A stretch of 50,387 nt of DNA from Hylemonella sp. (GCA_030695415.1 JAUYQZ010000022.1:1-50387), one strand, 5' to 3'. Positions 18,218 through 27,832 are shown, counted from the stretch's first letter. Numbers and translations: made by a program. The notes: generated by a model not told the origin, from the letters alone.

Positions 18218-18711
18218 TAGCGACGCGCTGTAAGTGGTTGATTTGTCTGGAGTTTAGTCCACATGACACCACCGGCCGCGCTGGAAGGTCGATGTCACCG
18301 ACCACCGGGTACGCAAACCGCAAGCCAGCTGCTTGCCGTGGCCTGCCCAGTGGAAGGCGCAACCGACGCCTTGAAACACTGAACGGAATACCTAGTGCTG
18401 CCAGCCACAAGCTGGCCGCCGGATCTAAGCGAAATGTTTGTGTTGATGAGCCTGAACCTCATGTGCCTGCAGTGCGTACGCGTGCTGATCAATGGCACGG
18501 GTCAGCCATCAGCGCCCGCCCTGCGGGCCGCCTGGGCCACCAAGTTGGTGGTGGCCCCACACTCTCCTCCCCTCGCCCCCATCCACGCGCCTATGCCGCG
18601 GCTCACCAACTGAGCCTGCGGTTCTCCGGCAATTCCATCCGTTTCGAAGCGTCAGTTCCGGCATCGTGCGCCCGCACAGGGCATGTGTACTGATGTAAAG
18701 GAAACCATCCC
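18218..18711 (+). promoter_or_regulatory. Long rne leader with hairpin
   Basis: The 494-bp stretch between rluC and rne holds no convincing gene. It contains a perfect 9-bp hairpin with a 6-nt loop (18534-18542 with 18549-18557), and AAGGA about 10 nt before the rne ATG. In E. coli the long rne leader mediates autoregulation through RNase E cleavage; the same role here is inferred from leader length and the hairpin, not from sequence similarity. Confidence 0.5.
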
Positions 18712-21615
18712 ATGAAACGGATGCTGATCAACGCCACGCAGGCCGAAGAACGCCGCCTGGCCATTGTCGACGGGCAAAAGCTCCTCGACTACGAAATCGA
18801 GGTCGAAGGGCGCGAACAGCGCAAGGGTAACATCTACAAGGCCGTCGTCACGCGCGTCGAGCCCTCGCTCGAAGCCTGCTTCGTCGACTACGGCGAAGAC
18901 CGCCACGGTTTCCTGCCTTTCAAGGAGATCTCCCGCAACTACTTCCAGCAGGGTGTCTCGGTCAGCCAGGCCCGCATCCAGGACGCCATCAAGGAAGGCC
19001 AGGAACTGCTGGTCCAGGTGGAGAAGGAAGAGCGCGGCAACAAGGGCGCCGCCCTGACCACCTTCGTCTCGCTGGCCGGCCGTTATGTCGTGCTGATGCC
19101 CAACAACCCGCGTGGCGGTGGCGTCAGCCGCCGCATCGAGGGTGACGACCGGGCGGAGCTGAAAGAGGCGCTCGACCAGCTCGAGTACCCCAACGGCATG
19201 TCCATCATCGCGCGCACTGCCGGCATCGGCCGCGCCGCGCCCGAGCTGCAGTGGGACCTGAACTACCTGCTCAAGCTGTGGACCGCCATCGACGGCGCCG
19301 CCAAGGGCGGCAAGGGCGCCTACCTGATCTACCAGGAATCGAGCCTGGTGATCCGCGCCATCCGCGACTACTTCAACAACGACATCGGCGACATCCTGAT
19401 CGACACCGACGACGTGTACGACCAGGCCCAGCAGTTCATGGCGCACGTCATGCCCGAGCATGCCGCCCGCGTGAAGCGCTACCGCGACAACGCGCCGCTG
19501 TTCAGCCGCTTCCAGATCGAACACCAGATCGAGTCGGCCTACGCCCGCACCGTGACCCTGCCTTCGGGCGGCGCCATCGTGATCGACCACACCGAAGCCC
19601 TGGTCTCGGTGGACGTCAACTCGGCACGCGCCATCAAGGGCAGCGACATCGAGGAAACCGCCACCCGCACCAACCTGGAGGCCGCCGACGAAGTGGCACG
19701 CCAGATGCGTCTGCGCGACCTGGGTGGCCTGATCGTGATCGACTTCATCGACATGGAAGAGTCGAAGAACCGCCGCGAAGTGGAAAGCCGCCTGCGCGAC
19801 GCGCTGCGCGAGGACCGCGCCCGTGTGCAGTTCGGCACCATCAGCAAATTCGGCCTGATGGAAATGAGCCGCCAGCGTCTGCGCCCGGCCCTCTCCGAAG
19901 GTGCGTCCATCCCCTGTCCGCGTTGCGGCGGCTCCGGCCACATCCGCGACACCGAGAGCTCGGCCCTGCAGATCCTGCGCATCATCCAGGAAGAGGCGCA
20001 GAAGGACAACACCGCCGCCGTGCACGTGCAGGTGCCGGTGGACGTCGCATCCTTCCTGCTCAACGAAAAGCGCAACGAAATCACCAAGATCGAGCTCAAG
20101 CAGCGCCTGAACGTGCTGATGGTGCCCAACAAGTCGCTGGAAACACCGAACTACAAGCTCGAGCGCCTCAAGCACGACGACCCGCGCCTGGACCACATCG
20201 AAGCCAGCTACCAGATGGTCGAGGAGATCGAGGATCCCACCGCCGTCACGCGCCGCTCGCAGGAGCCGACCAACAAGCAGACCCCGGTCATCAAGGGCGT
20301 GCTGCCCGATGCACCGGCGCCGATCGTGGAGCCGAAGCCGGTGGCCGAGCCGCAACAAGCCGTCAAGCCCGTGGCACGCAAAGCGCAGGAGCCCGCCAGC
20401 GCAGGTTTTGTCGGCTGGCTCAAGGGCCTGTTCAGCAGCAAACCGGCCGCCGAGCCGGCCAAGACTGCCGAGAAGAAGGAAGAGAAACGCGAAGGCCGTG
20501 ACGGCCGTGGTGGCCGTGACGGCAACCGCAGCGAAGGCCGCGGTGAAGGCCGAGGCCGTGGTGGCCGCGGCGGCCGGGGCGAGCGTGGTGAGCGCCAGGA
20601 ACGCGGCGACCGCAACGAGCCACGCAGCAACCGTGGCGAGCGCGGTCAGCGCGCTGACGCCGAGCCGCGCGCTCCCCAGACGGCAGAAGCCGGCGGTGAG
20701 GCGCAGCCGCGTCAGGAACGCGCACCGCGCAATGGCGAGCAGCGTGGTCGTGGCGAACGCGGTGAGCAACAGCGCGGCGAGCGCCAGGAACGTGGCAACC
20801 GCGGCGACCGCCCGGGCCAGCGCGGCGACAACGAGCCGCGTGCTCCCCAGACGGCAGAGGCCGGCGGTGAACCGCAGCCGCGTCAGGAACGCCCTGCGCG
20901 CAACAACGAACCGCGTGGCCGCAATGGTGAACGCGGCGAGCGCCAGGAACGCGGCGAACGCACCGAGCGCGGTCCGCGCCCCGAGGGCGAGCGTCGCCCC
21001 GCCGAAGACATCCGCCCGCAGGACGGCAACGCCGAGCAGCAACTGCCCGTCGAAGCCCTGAACGGCGTCGACACGCAACCCATGGCCGATGCTCGCCCTG
21101 AAGGCGAGGGCAACGGTCAGCGTGATCGCCGCTCGCGTGACCGCTACGGCCGTGACCGCCAGCGCGGCGAACGCGGCGAACGCGGTGAGCGTGGTGAACG
21201 CCAGGAACGGCCGGCCCAGGAATCGGCCGCCACGGAGAACGCCATCGACGGCGAGCGCACGCCGGCTCCGGCAGCAGAAGTTCGCAGCGCACCGGCTCCG
21301 GCCAAGACCGCTGCGCCTGCAGAGGCTGCATCCGCCCCGGCCGCGCGCGCACTACCGCGCGTCAAAGGCTATACCCTGCCGCTGTCCGACCTGAACCAGA
21401 TCGCCAGTACCGCGGGTCTGCAATGGGTCAACTCCGACGCCGAGAAGATCGCCGTCGTGCAGGCCGCGATTGCCGCCGAGCCCAAGCCGATCCATGTGCC
21501 GCGCGAGCGGCCAGCTCCGGTGATGATCGACGAGGGTCCGCTGATCCTGGTCGAGACGCGCAAGGATCTGCGGGAGATGACGCTGCCCTTCGAGCAGGGC
21601 TCCGCGCAGGGTTGA
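18712..21615 (+). CDS. rne: Ribonuclease E
   Basis: Essential endoribonuclease and degradosome scaffold. Of 967 residues, the N-terminal half holds the S1 domain ([20 protein letters not shown]), the DNase-I-like catalytic core with the Mg-binding aspartates in [10 protein letters not shown] and [10 protein letters not shown], and the zinc-link CPRCGGSG used for tetramerisation. The C-terminal half (from about residue 520) is disordered and extremely rich in Arg, Glu and Gly, with RGE/GER/QER repeats expected to bind RNA. A segment around [13 protein letters not shown] is duplicated 171 bp apart. The final 80 residues ([19 protein letters not shown]) form a conserved short end motif. A terminator follows directly. 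Confidence 0.97.
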   Translation: MKRMLINATQAEERRLAIVDGQKLLDYEIEVEGREQRKGNIYKAVVTRVEPSLEACFVDYGEDRHGFLPFKEISRNYFQQGVSVSQARIQDAIKEGQELLVQVEKEERGNKGAALTTFVSLAGRYVVLMPNNPRGGGVSRRIEGDDRAELKEALDQLEYPNGMSIIARTAGIGRAAPELQWDLNYLLKLWTAIDGAAKGGKGAYLIYQESSLVIRAIRDYFNNDIGDILIDTDDVYDQAQQFMAHVMPEHAARVKRYRDNAPLFSRFQIEHQIESAYARTVTLPSGGAIVIDHTEALVSVDVNSARAIKGSDIEETATRTNLEAADEVARQMRLRDLGGLIVIDFIDMEESKNRREVESRLRDALREDRARVQFGTISKFGLMEMSRQRLRPALSEGASIPCPRCGGSGHIRDTESSALQILRIIQEEAQKDNTAAVHVQVPVDVASFLLNEKRNEITKIELKQRLNVLMVPNKSLETPNYKLERLKHDDPRLDHIEASYQMVEEIEDPTAVTRRSQEPTNKQTPVIKGVLPDAPAPIVEPKPVAEPQQAVKPVARKAQEPASAGFVGWLKGLFSSKPAAEPAKTAEKKEEKREGRDGRGGRDGNRSEGRGEGRGRGGRGGRGERGERQERGDRNEPRSNRGERGQRADAEPRAPQTAEAGGEAQPRQERAPRNGEQRGRGERGEQQRGERQERGNRGDRPGQRGDNEPRAPQTAEAGGEPQPRQERPARNNEPRGRNGERGERQERGERTERGPRPEGERRPAEDIRPQDGNAEQQLPVEALNGVDTQPMADARPEGEGNGQRDRRSRDRYGRDRQRGERGERGERGERQERPAQESAATENAIDGERTPAPAAEVRSAPAPAKTAAPAEAASAPAARALPRVKGYTLPLSDLNQIASTAGLQWVNSDAEKIAVVQAAIAAEPKPIHVPRERPAPVMIDEGPLILVETRKDLREMTLPFEQGSAQG
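20475..21220 (+). repeat. Arg/Glu/Gly-rich repeat tract in rne
   Basis: In-frame tandem GAGCGTGGC/CGCGGCGAA-type units encode RGE, GER and QER repeats. Within it a longer unit starting GAGCCGCG(C/T)GCTCCCCAG occurs at 20662 and 20833, an exact 171-bp (57-codon) spacing, indicating an in-frame duplication. Confidence 0.7.
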
Positions 21616-21636
21616 ACCTCGGCTCGGTCCAAACAG

Positions 21637-21666
21637 AAAGGCACCTTAGGGTGCCTTTTCTGTTTT
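21637..21666 (+). terminator. Rho-independent terminator of rne
   Basis: Stem 21638-21645 with 21650-21657 (AAGGCACC/GGTGCCTT) and a 4-nt loop, followed by TTTTCTGTTTT. It begins 22 bp after the rne stop codon. Confidence 0.88.
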
Positions 21667-21766
21667 CTCCCGCGGTCTTGTCCGTGTTGCACGCCGGAGC
21701 TCGCCCCGGCAAGGCCTTGTCCGCAAGAATCGTCGGAAGAACCAGGCCGGCAACGATAATCACCCC

Positions 21767-22000
21767 ATGACGAGCCCCGCCCCACAAGAAGCCGAGCGCC
21801 GCAAAGCCGACCAGGAACTGCTGTTCAAAGGCATCGCGATCGCATTGATCGGCGTGGTGATCCTGCTGGGCCCCCGGTTCGCCCGATCGCCAGCTGTGCA
21901 GGAGCTGATGATCGGCGGCGCCGTGGTGGGCTGGTTCGCCCTGGTGCTGGGTGGCGCCTTTCTAGGCCAGTACTTTTTGCGTCGCCGCACGCGCCGGTAA
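21767..22000 (+). CDS. Small two-helix membrane protein, hypothetical
   Basis: A 77-residue protein with a charged N-terminus (APQEAERRKADQELLFKG), two membrane helices (IAIALIGVVILLGP and a second near MIGGAVVGWFALVLGGAFLG) and a basic tail (RRRTRR). I do not recognise the family. GATAAT ends 6 bp before the ATG and there is no Shine-Dalgarno, so the message may be leaderless. Its last 39 bp overlap the 3' end of the convergent gshA. Confidence 0.7.
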   Translation: MTSPAPQEAERRKADQELLFKGIAIALIGVVILLGPRFARSPAVQELMIGGAVVGWFALVLGGAFLGQYFLRRRTRR

Positions 22001-23518
22001 ACCGAGCCGGGAGGGCGACACGTACTGCTGGCGGAAGATCTCGAAAGGCATGGTGTCGGCGGCCTCGATGGCGCGCTGCCGCTCAAGCGACTGACGCGCC
22101 ATCGACTCAAAACGCAACTGTTGCTGCGGCGTCCATGGCCGGGCCAGCAGATCCTCGCGCGTCTGCTTCGAACGCGCACGCACGAAGCGCAGGAAAGAGT
22201 TGTCATGTCCGCTGGCCATCTCGGTCAGCACACGTGCCGAGGGCAGTCGATCCGGCTCGCCCAGCATCGTGCGAGCGGACAAGAGGGCGGCGCTGTAGTC
22301 ACTGCAAGCGTGCGCCGCATCGAGCCTGCGGGCAATCGGTCCGCAGGCCTCGATCAGCTCAAGCCCCCAGTCCGCCAGCGCGACGGCGCGGCCGCCACGC
22401 TGCAGTTTCAGACCGGGTTCGCGCCCGCGCGCGGCCGTGAGGTGCTGGTTGCGCGCCAGTTCGGCGATCTCCTGCGGCGAGTCACTCGGGCTCTCGCATT
22501 GCAGGCAGTGCAGCAGGAAGACATCCAGGAAACGCATGGTTTGTGCGTTGATGCCCACGGGCTCGAAGGGGTCCAGGTCCATGAGTCGCACCTCCACGTA
22601 CTCCACGCCGCGCTCACGCAGCGCGTGCAGCGGGCGCTCGCCCTGGAAGATGGTGCGCTTGGGACGGATGGTGCCGTAGAACTCGTTCTCGATCTGCAGC
22701 AGGCTGGTGGCGAGCTGGTTGTAGTCGCCGCCCGGATTCAACACACCTAGGGCTTCGTAGGCCGGCCAGGGCCGCGTGAGCGCGTCGTGCAGCGAGGCGG
22801 CGTAACCTTCAAGACTGTTGTAGCTCACGGCCAGCGAAGCCTGCGCATCGCTCTGGTAGCCCAGGCGCCCCATGCGCAATGAGGTGCCGTGCGGCATGTA
22901 CAGCGCCTTGCCGCCCAGCGCCTGCAACTCGTGCTGGCGCCCTTCGACAAACGTGGGGCACACGGCCGGCGAGGCGCCAAAGAGGTAAAGCAGCAGGAAG
23001 GCGTGGCGGCGGAAGTTGCGGATCAGCGCGAAGTACTGCGCGTTGCTCACGCCGGGCAGCGACCAGTTGTAGTGGATGCCCGAGATGGTCTGCATGCGCC
23101 GGCCGTAGCGGTGGCCCAGGCCCATGCGGTAGACGCTCTTGGCGCGACCGATGTTGGAGGAACCGTAACGACCCAGCGGAATCGTCTCGTCGGTCGGCAG
23201 GCCGCAGGGCATGCTGGAGACCCAGAGCATCTCATCACCGGCCTCGCGCAGGGTACGGTAGGTGTATTGGTGGGTCTCGGTCAGCTCGTCCAGGCAGGCC
23301 TGCACGCCGGCGTGCACGCCGGTGATGAGCTCGAGTTGCGACTCGGAATAGTCGGTGGTGATATGCGGGTGCGTGAGCGCAGAGCCCAGTGCGATCGGGT
23401 GTGGCGTGAGCGCCAGCTTGCCGTCGGGCAGCGCGCGCAGGCTTTCCTTCTCGATGCCGCGCCGGATGCCCAGCAGGCGCTCGGGGGTCAGCTCAGAGGC
23501 GGCAGCGGGGTTGCTCAT
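21962..23518 (-). CDS. gshA: Glutamate-cysteine ligase
   Basis: Catalyses the first step of glutathione synthesis, joining glutamate and cysteine with ATP. The 518-residue protein matches the E. coli-type GshA in length and motifs: GIEKESLR near the N-terminus, ITTDYSESQLELIT, SGIHYNWSLP, and VEVRLMDLDPFEPVGI in the substrate site. AGGATCC precedes the ATG at 23518. It is divergent from the small gene at 23619 and converges on the 77-residue membrane protein. Confidence 0.95.
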   Translation of the reverse strand: MSNPAAASELTPERLLGIRRGIEKESLRALPDGKLALTPHPIALGSALTHPHITTDYSESQLELITGVHAGVQACLDELTETHQYTYRTLREAGDEMLWVSSMPCGLPTDETIPLGRYGSSNIGRAKSVYRMGLGHRYGRRMQTISGIHYNWSLPGVSNAQYFALIRNFRRHAFLLLYLFGASPAVCPTFVEGRQHELQALGGKALYMPHGTSLRMGRLGYQSDAQASLAVSYNSLEGYAASLHDALTRPWPAYEALGVLNPGGDYNQLATSLLQIENEFYGTIRPKRTIFQGERPLHALRERGVEYVEVRLMDLDPFEPVGINAQTMRFLDVFLLHCLQCESPSDSPQEIAELARNQHLTAARGREPGLKLQRGGRAVALADWGLELIEACGPIARRLDAAHACSDYSAALLSARTMLGEPDRLPSARVLTEMASGHDNSFLRFVRARSKQTREDLLARPWTPQQQLRFESMARQSLERQRAIEAADTMPFEIFRQQYVSPSRLGLPARAATQKVLA

Positions 23519-23618
23519 GCGGAGGATCCTGCAACTGTTCTATTTATCATCGGAACCGGAAGGTACCATGACGGGATAAACCCTGCTGCTCGGGGACAAG
23601 AGCCATCCACCTTTCCAA

Positions 23619-23846
23619 ATGAGCGACAGCCCGAACACCCTCATCACCCAAGGCCCGCTGGCCGACACCCAGGCCATGTTTGCCGCGCTGCAGCAGCGCG
23701 CACGAGTCGCTGGTGTGACACTGCGCAAGCCGCCACCTCTGCCCACGGGCTGCTGCGGGCGCGGTTGCAACGGCTGCGTCTGGGAGGGGTTTTATGAGGC
23801 GGCGCAATACTGGCAGCAGGAAGCACAAGGACAGTTGTCGCGCTGA
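23619..23846 (+). CDS. Oxidoreductase-like domain protein
   Basis: A 75-residue protein whose core, PPPLPTGCCGRGCNGCVWEG followed by FYEAAQYW, matches the short oxidoreductase-like domain found alone in bacteria and at the N-terminus of some eukaryotic proteins. Four cysteines in C-C-x3-C-x2-C spacing suggest metal binding. The function is unknown. It ends 10 bp before the DUF1294 gene and is divergent from gshA. Confidence 0.8.
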   Translation: MSDSPNTLITQGPLADTQAMFAALQQRARVAGVTLRKPPPLPTGCCGRGCNGCVWEGFYEAAQYWQQEAQGQLSR

Positions 23847-23856
23847 ACCCACTCAC

Positions 23857-24132
23857 ATGTCCCTGGTACTCACCGCCGCCCTGGGCTACACGCTCATGAG
23901 CGTCCTCACCTACGCGGTCTATGCAGCGGACAAGTCGGCCGCACTCCGGAAGCGCCGCCGCGTGCCTGAACGTACCCTGCACCTGCTCGCCCTGCTGGGC
24001 GGCTGGCCGGGTGCGCTGCTGGCGCAACAACAGTTGCGGCACAAGACGAGCAAGCCGCGCTTCCTGCTTGTGTACTGGCTCACCGTGGTGGGTAACTTCG
24101 CTGGACTGCTGGCCATCACCGGTTTGCGTTGA
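23857..24132 (+). CDS. DUF1294 membrane protein
   Basis: A 91-residue membrane protein with the DUF1294 signature YAADKSAALRKRRRVPE, then LHLLALLGGWPGALLAQQ, and a basic turn (LRHKTSKPRF) before the last helix. Two or three membrane segments are predicted. The family has no defined role. The ATG at 23857 is chosen because upstream codons encode a basic, non-conserved leader overlapping the preceding gene. Confidence 0.85.
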   Translation: MSLVLTAALGYTLMSVLTYAVYAADKSAALRKRRRVPERTLHLLALLGGWPGALLAQQQLRHKTSKPRFLLVYWLTVVGNFAGLLAITGLR

Positions 24133-24163
24133 AGGCCGTGGAACGGACTCTTTCAGCGCAAAC

Positions 24164-25075
24164 TCAACCTTTGCCCAGCATCGCCATCGCCCGCCCCACC
24201 TCGTGCGTGCCCTGCGCGCTGCCGCTGCCGGGCACTGTTTCGCTGGTGCGGTCCAGCACCTCGGCCAGGTGTTGCTGCAGGCGCACGTCGGCGTTCTCGT
24301 CGATACCGATCCACGCGCCCTGTGTCATCGTGATGTGGGCCGCCTCCACGCTGCCCGCACCCGCACAGAGCGTGGTGCGCGTGGGTGCATCCGCGCTGGC
24401 CAGCACCAACATGGCGGGCACCACGGCCTCGGGCTGCAGGGCGCGCAGCACTTCGGGGGGCATCAAGTCTTCGGTCATGCGCGTGGCAGCGGTGGGGGCC
24501 AGACAGTTGACACGGATATCGTTCTTGGCGCCTTCCAGCGCCAGGGTCTGCATCAGGCCCACCAGCGCCAGCTTGGCCGCGCCGTAATTGGACTGGCCGA
24601 AGTTGCCATAGAGACCGCTGGAAGACGTCGTCATCACGATGCGGCCATACTTCTGCGCGATCATGTGGGGCCACACGGCCTTGCAGCAGTGCACGGCGCC
24701 CATCAGGTGCACATCCAGCACCAGGCGGAAGTCGGCCAGTTCCATCTTGGCGAAGGTCTTGTCGCGCAGGATGCCGGCGTTGTTGACCAGGATGTCCACC
24801 CGGCCCCAGGCGTCCACCGCCTGCTGCACCATGGCCTGCACGGCCTCGAAATCGGTGACGGAAGCGGCATTGGCGATCGCCTCGCCGCCAGCGGCGCGGA
24901 TCTCGTCCACCACCTGTTGCGCGGCGCTGGCCGAACCGCCCGAGCCGTCGCGGGCGCCGCCCAGGTCGTTCACCACCACCTTGGCACCACGCCGGGCCAA
25001 AGCCAGCGCATGCTGGCGGCCCAGGCCGCCGCCGGCACCGGTCACGATGGCCACCCGGCCCTTGAAGTCGATCAT
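24164..25075 (-). CDS. Short-chain dehydrogenase, hydroxyacyl-CoA dehydrogenase-like
   Basis: A 303-residue SDR close to the dehydrogenase part of multifunctional beta-oxidation enzymes. The cofactor loop is TGAGGGLGRQHAL, followed by VVNDLGG, NNAG and the YGAAKLA catalytic pair. The extra C-terminal 60 residues (ITMTQGAWIGIDE onward) are typical of this subgroup rather than FabG. Likely substrate is a 3-hydroxyacyl-CoA, by family. AGGAG precedes the ATG. It is divergent from the Nudix gene. Confidence 0.85.
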   Translation of the reverse strand: MIDFKGRVAIVTGAGGGLGRQHALALARRGAKVVVNDLGGARDGSGGSASAAQQVVDEIRAAGGEAIANAASVTDFEAVQAMVQQAVDAWGRVDILVNNAGILRDKTFAKMELADFRLVLDVHLMGAVHCCKAVWPHMIAQKYGRIVMTTSSSGLYGNFGQSNYGAAKLALVGLMQTLALEGAKNDIRVNCLAPTAATRMTEDLMPPEVLRALQPEAVVPAMLVLASADAPTRTTLCAGAGSVEAAHITMTQGAWIGIDENADVRLQQHLAEVLDRTSETVPGSGSAQGTHEVGRAMAMLGKG

Positions 25076-25087
25076 GCTGTCTCCTTG

Positions 25088-25116
25088 TTGACTATCGATA
25101 TGTGCTCAAATCTTAT
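25088..25116 (+). promoter_or_regulatory. Promoter of the Nudix gene
   Basis: TTGACT (25088-25093, 5/6) and TCTTAT (25111-25116, 4/6) are separated by 17 bp. The predicted start near 25123 lies downstream of the alternative GTG at 25102, which supports the ATG at 25156 as the gene start. Confidence 0.5.
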
Positions 25117-25155
25117 CGGACGAACACGCCCCTCACCGTCACCAGATCGACAGCC

Positions 25156-26028
25156 ATGGAATTGAACCGCACCGTCATCGAGAGCCCGCCGCGCGACGCC
25201 GCCACCGTGGTGATGCTGCGCGACGCGTCCGCCGGGCTGGAGGTGTTCCTGCTCAGGCGCCACAGCGCCTCGGATGTACTGGGCGGTGCCTATGTGTTTC
25301 CTGGCGGCAAGATCGACGCGGAAGACGCCGCGCTGATCCCCCAACTGGACCAGCCCCTGGCCACCCTGCACGCCGCGCTGGGCGAGCCCGAAACAGCAGC
25401 CGAACTGGCGGCGAGCTGTTATGTGGCGGCGCTACGCGAGGCCTTCGAGGAATCAGGCGTTCTCTACGCGCATGGCGCCCGCGCCGACCAGGTGGCGCAG
25501 GCCACCGCCTTGCTGCGCGAAGGCCATGGCTTTGCCGAACTGCTGCTGCAGCTGGGCCTGCGGCTGGACACGCGCAGCGTGCTGCCCTGGTCGCGCTGGG
25601 TCACGCCCAGGATGGCTTCGGTCAGCAGCAAGCGTTTCGACACACGCTTCTTCGTCGCCGCCGTGCCGTCCGTTCAGACGGCGCGCCACGACAACCATGA
25701 AGCCACCGAAAGCGTGTGGGTCACGCCCCGTGCAGCGCTGGAACAGTACCGCGATGGGCAGATCGATCTGGCGCCGCCCCAGATCATGAGCCTGGCGCAC
25801 CTGGCCCGCCACGGCAGCGTGGCCGGCATCCTGGCCGAAGCCCGTGGCAAGCGCCCGGCGCTGGTGCAGCCCGAACCCTTTGACGACGAGCACGGCACGC
25901 GCGTGCTGTGCTATCCCGGCGACCCGCGCCATACGGTGCGCGAACGCGCACTGCCCGGCCCCACACGGCTACGCTACCAGGGCAAGCGTTTCGTGCCCGA
26001 GGCTGGCTTCGAGGCGCTGTTCAGCTGA
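25156..26028 (+). CDS. Nudix hydrolase, NUDT19-like
   Basis: A 290-residue Nudix-fold protein. FPGGKIDAED is followed, after an insertion, by AALREAFEESGVL, the RE-x2-EE-x-G heart of the Nudix box. The separation between the first glycine region and the REAFEESG helix is longer than in classic Nudix proteins and resembles the NUDT19 CoA-diphosphatase group. The substrate is probably an acyl-CoA or nucleotide diphosphate, by family. The ATG at 25156 is supported by the promoter at 25088-25116. Confidence 0.83.
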   Translation: MELNRTVIESPPRDAATVVMLRDASAGLEVFLLRRHSASDVLGGAYVFPGGKIDAEDAALIPQLDQPLATLHAALGEPETAAELAASCYVAALREAFEESGVLYAHGARADQVAQATALLREGHGFAELLLQLGLRLDTRSVLPWSRWVTPRMASVSSKRFDTRFFVAAVPSVQTARHDNHEATESVWVTPRAALEQYRDGQIDLAPPQIMSLAHLARHGSVAGILAEARGKRPALVQPEPFDDEHGTRVLCYPGDPRHTVRERALPGPTRLRYQGKRFVPEAGFEALFS

Positions 26029-26029
26029 G

Positions 26030-26458
26030 TCAGGAATTGGCGCGCTTCTTGAGCCAGCGCATCAGCCCGCCCACCAGCGGCAGCTTTTCGTAAAGCTCCT
26101 CGGCAGCATCCCAGTAGTCACGGTGCGAGCGGATGCGCCCGTCCTGCGCCAGGCGCAGGTGCGAGGCACCGCGGATGGTCTGCAACTGGCTCGTCTTGAA
26201 GTTGCGGAATCGAAAGTGAAAGTCCCAGCCAAGAAAGACCTGCTCACCATCGACCACGCGGCTGGTGACGACGAAATGCGGCTCGTCCAGCGACTGGAAC
26301 ATGTGCTGGAAGATGTGCTGGATGGCCGGGACGCCGCGCACCTCGTTGAACGGGTCCTTGAAGTAGGCGTCCTCGGTGTAGAACTGGTTGAAGCGCTCCA
26401 CGCTCTGCGGCGTCAGCGTTTCAAAGAAAACGGCGATTCTCTCGACGGCGTGGGACAC
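26030..26458 (-). CDS. NTF2-like/SnoaL-fold protein
   Basis: A 142-residue NTF2-like protein (FYTEDAYFKDPFNEV, then RSHRDYWDAAEELYEKLP). The fold is used by isomerases, dehydratases and binding proteins; the catalytic role here is unknown. It starts with GTG (26458) preceded by GGAG, 4 nt after the SDR stop, and is the last gene of the eight-gene lipid operon. Related NTF2-like genes accompany CFA-type operons elsewhere, which suggests a role in the same pathway. Confidence 0.85.
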   Translation of the reverse strand: MSHAVERIAVFFETLTPQSVERFNQFYTEDAYFKDPFNEVRGVPAIQHIFQHMFQSLDEPHFVVTSRVVDGEQVFLGWDFHFRFRNFKTSQLQTIRGASHLRLAQDGRIRSHRDYWDAAEELYEKLPLVGGLMRWLKKRANS

Positions 26459-26462
26459 GGGC

Positions 26463-27269
26463 TCAGGCTCCAGTGAATTTTCTGACCAGGGGGAAGTACA
26501 GGCGGTAGGGCAGCAAGCGCATGAACTTGAGCCAGCGTGTGAAGCGTTTGGGGAAATGCAGCTCGAAGGCGCCGCGCGCCCAGCCCGCCAGCATCTCGCG
26601 GGCCGCCACCTCGGGCGTGATGAGGGCGGGCATCTTGAAATCGTTCTGTGCGGTCAGCGGCGTCTCGACGAAGCCGGGATTGACCACGCTTACACCGAGG
26701 CCCAGGGCGTGCAGGTCCAGGTAGAGGGCTTCGGCCAGGTTGATGAGGGCGGCCTTGGTCGGCCCGTAGGCCAGGCTCTTCGGCAGGCCGCGGAAACCCG
26801 CCACGCTGCTGACCAGGCTCAGGTGTCCGCCCTGCCCGCGCGCGGCCTGCGCCTGGAGCAGGGGGAGCACGGCGTCGAGCAGGTAGAGCGCGCCCACGTA
26901 GTTGACCTGCTCGTGGCGCAGCATCTCCTCCAGCTGGTAGGCACGCGCATCGACGGGCAGGTAGTAACCGGCGCAGTACACGACCAGGTCCAGCGGCCCG
27001 CGCGCCGCCACGGCATCGGTGGCCAGTTGCAAGGCGCGGCGGTCCGTCACGTCCAGGGGCAGGGCCACGGCCCGCGCGCGGCCCTGGGCGTCATCGCCCG
27101 GATGCCGGGCGACCCAGGCGTCGAGTTCTGCGCCCTTGCGCGCCGAGACGAAGACGGTGGCGCCCTGCCCATGCAGCAGGTCCGCACATGCCTGGCCGAT
27201 GCCACTCGAGGCGCCGACCAGCCAGACCGTCTTGCCGGCCCAGTCACGCAGGGGAGGATTGAGGGACAT
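26463..27269 (-). CDS. SDR-family oxidoreductase of the lipid operon
   Basis: A 268-residue SDR with GASSGIGQACADLL (cofactor loop), the YCAGYY segment where NNAG is normally found, a Ser in SLVSSVAG and YGPTKAAL (Y-x3-K). The C-terminal RFTRWLKFMRLLPYRLYFPL is hydrophobic and basic and may associate with membranes, as expected for a lipid substrate. The ATG at 27269 is 2 nt after the DUF3833 stop. The genomic context (CFA-like methyltransferase, DUF1365, DUF3833) points to acyl-chain modification. Confidence 0.87.
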   Translation of the reverse strand: MSLNPPLRDWAGKTVWLVGASSGIGQACADLLHGQGATVFVSARKGAELDAWVARHPGDDAQGRARAVALPLDVTDRRALQLATDAVAARGPLDLVVYCAGYYLPVDARAYQLEEMLRHEQVNYVGALYLLDAVLPLLQAQAARGQGGHLSLVSSVAGFRGLPKSLAYGPTKAALINLAEALYLDLHALGLGVSVVNPGFVETPLTAQNDFKMPALITPEVAAREMLAGWARGAFELHFPKRFTRWLKFMRLLPYRLYFPLVRKFTGA

Positions 27270-27271
27270 GG

Positions 27272-27832
27272 TCAGCGCCTGGTGAAGGACAGGGTGACTT
27301 CGCCCAGCTTCACGCCCCATTTGCTCATGGTGGCGCGGTTGAGCATGACGCGGTCGTCCATCTGGTACATCCAGTCATCGAAGCGCACGACGATGTTGCG
27401 CCCGTCCACCGGCAGGTCCAGGTAGTAGCCCCAATAGAAGGCATTGCCGCGCTCCTCGCCCTGGGCCTCGCCCACGACGTCGCCGGCCGTACCGATGTAG
27501 CGGCCCTGCGCGCCCACGCCGGGTTGGCGCTTGAGGGTCCAGATGCGCTTTTGCTTCGTGCCGTCGGAGTAGACAAAATCCTCGTCCAGCACGCCAACTT
27601 CACGGCCCGGCTCGCCCGTCCAGCTGCAGTTCATCACCACGGTAAAGCGCTTGACGACCTTGCCCGAGCGGTCGGTGAAGACGCCCCAGGCGTCGACCGT
27701 GCCATTGAAATAGCGGCGCAGGTCGAGTTGCGGCTTCTCGCCCTCGTAATCGGCGACGGTGGGCGAGGCACAACCGGCCAGGGTGGTGGCGCCGAGCGCG
27801 GCGGTGCCGGCAAGCAGTAGACGTCGTTTCAT
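27272..27832 (-). CDS. DUF3833 lipoprotein
   Basis: A 186-residue predicted lipoprotein: MKRRLLLAGTAALGATTLAGC gives a lipobox LAGC with Cys at about residue 21. The mature domain (LRRYFNGTVDAWGVF, VMNCSWTG, FYWGYYLDLPVDGR) is the DUF3833 signature, a family consistently linked to CFA-like operons. Function unknown; a lipid-binding lipocalin-like role is an inference. Its ATG overlaps the stop of the upstream transporter gene (ATGA). Confidence 0.88.
   Translation of the reverse strand: MKRRLLLAGTAALGATTLAGCASPTVADYEGEKPQLDLRRYFNGTVDAWGVFTDRSGKVVKRFTVVMNCSWTGEPGREVGVLDEDFVYSDGTKQKRIWTLKRQPGVGAQGRYIGTAGDVVGEAQGEERGNAFYWGYYLDLPVDGRNIVVRFDDWMYQMDDRVMLNRATMSKWGVKLGEVTLSFTRR

Noticed and set aside
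18238..18693. 151-codon frame in the rne leader
   Set aside because: No Shine-Dalgarno, no domain, mixed composition; the interval is better explained as an untranslated leader.
18652..21078. 808-codon open frame antisense to rne
   Set aside because: It mirrors the GC-rich rne codons, has low-complexity Ala/Val/His composition and no recognisable domain; rne itself is certain.
25102..25155. GTG start for the Nudix gene
   Set aside because: A promoter at 25088-25116 would start transcription after this codon.
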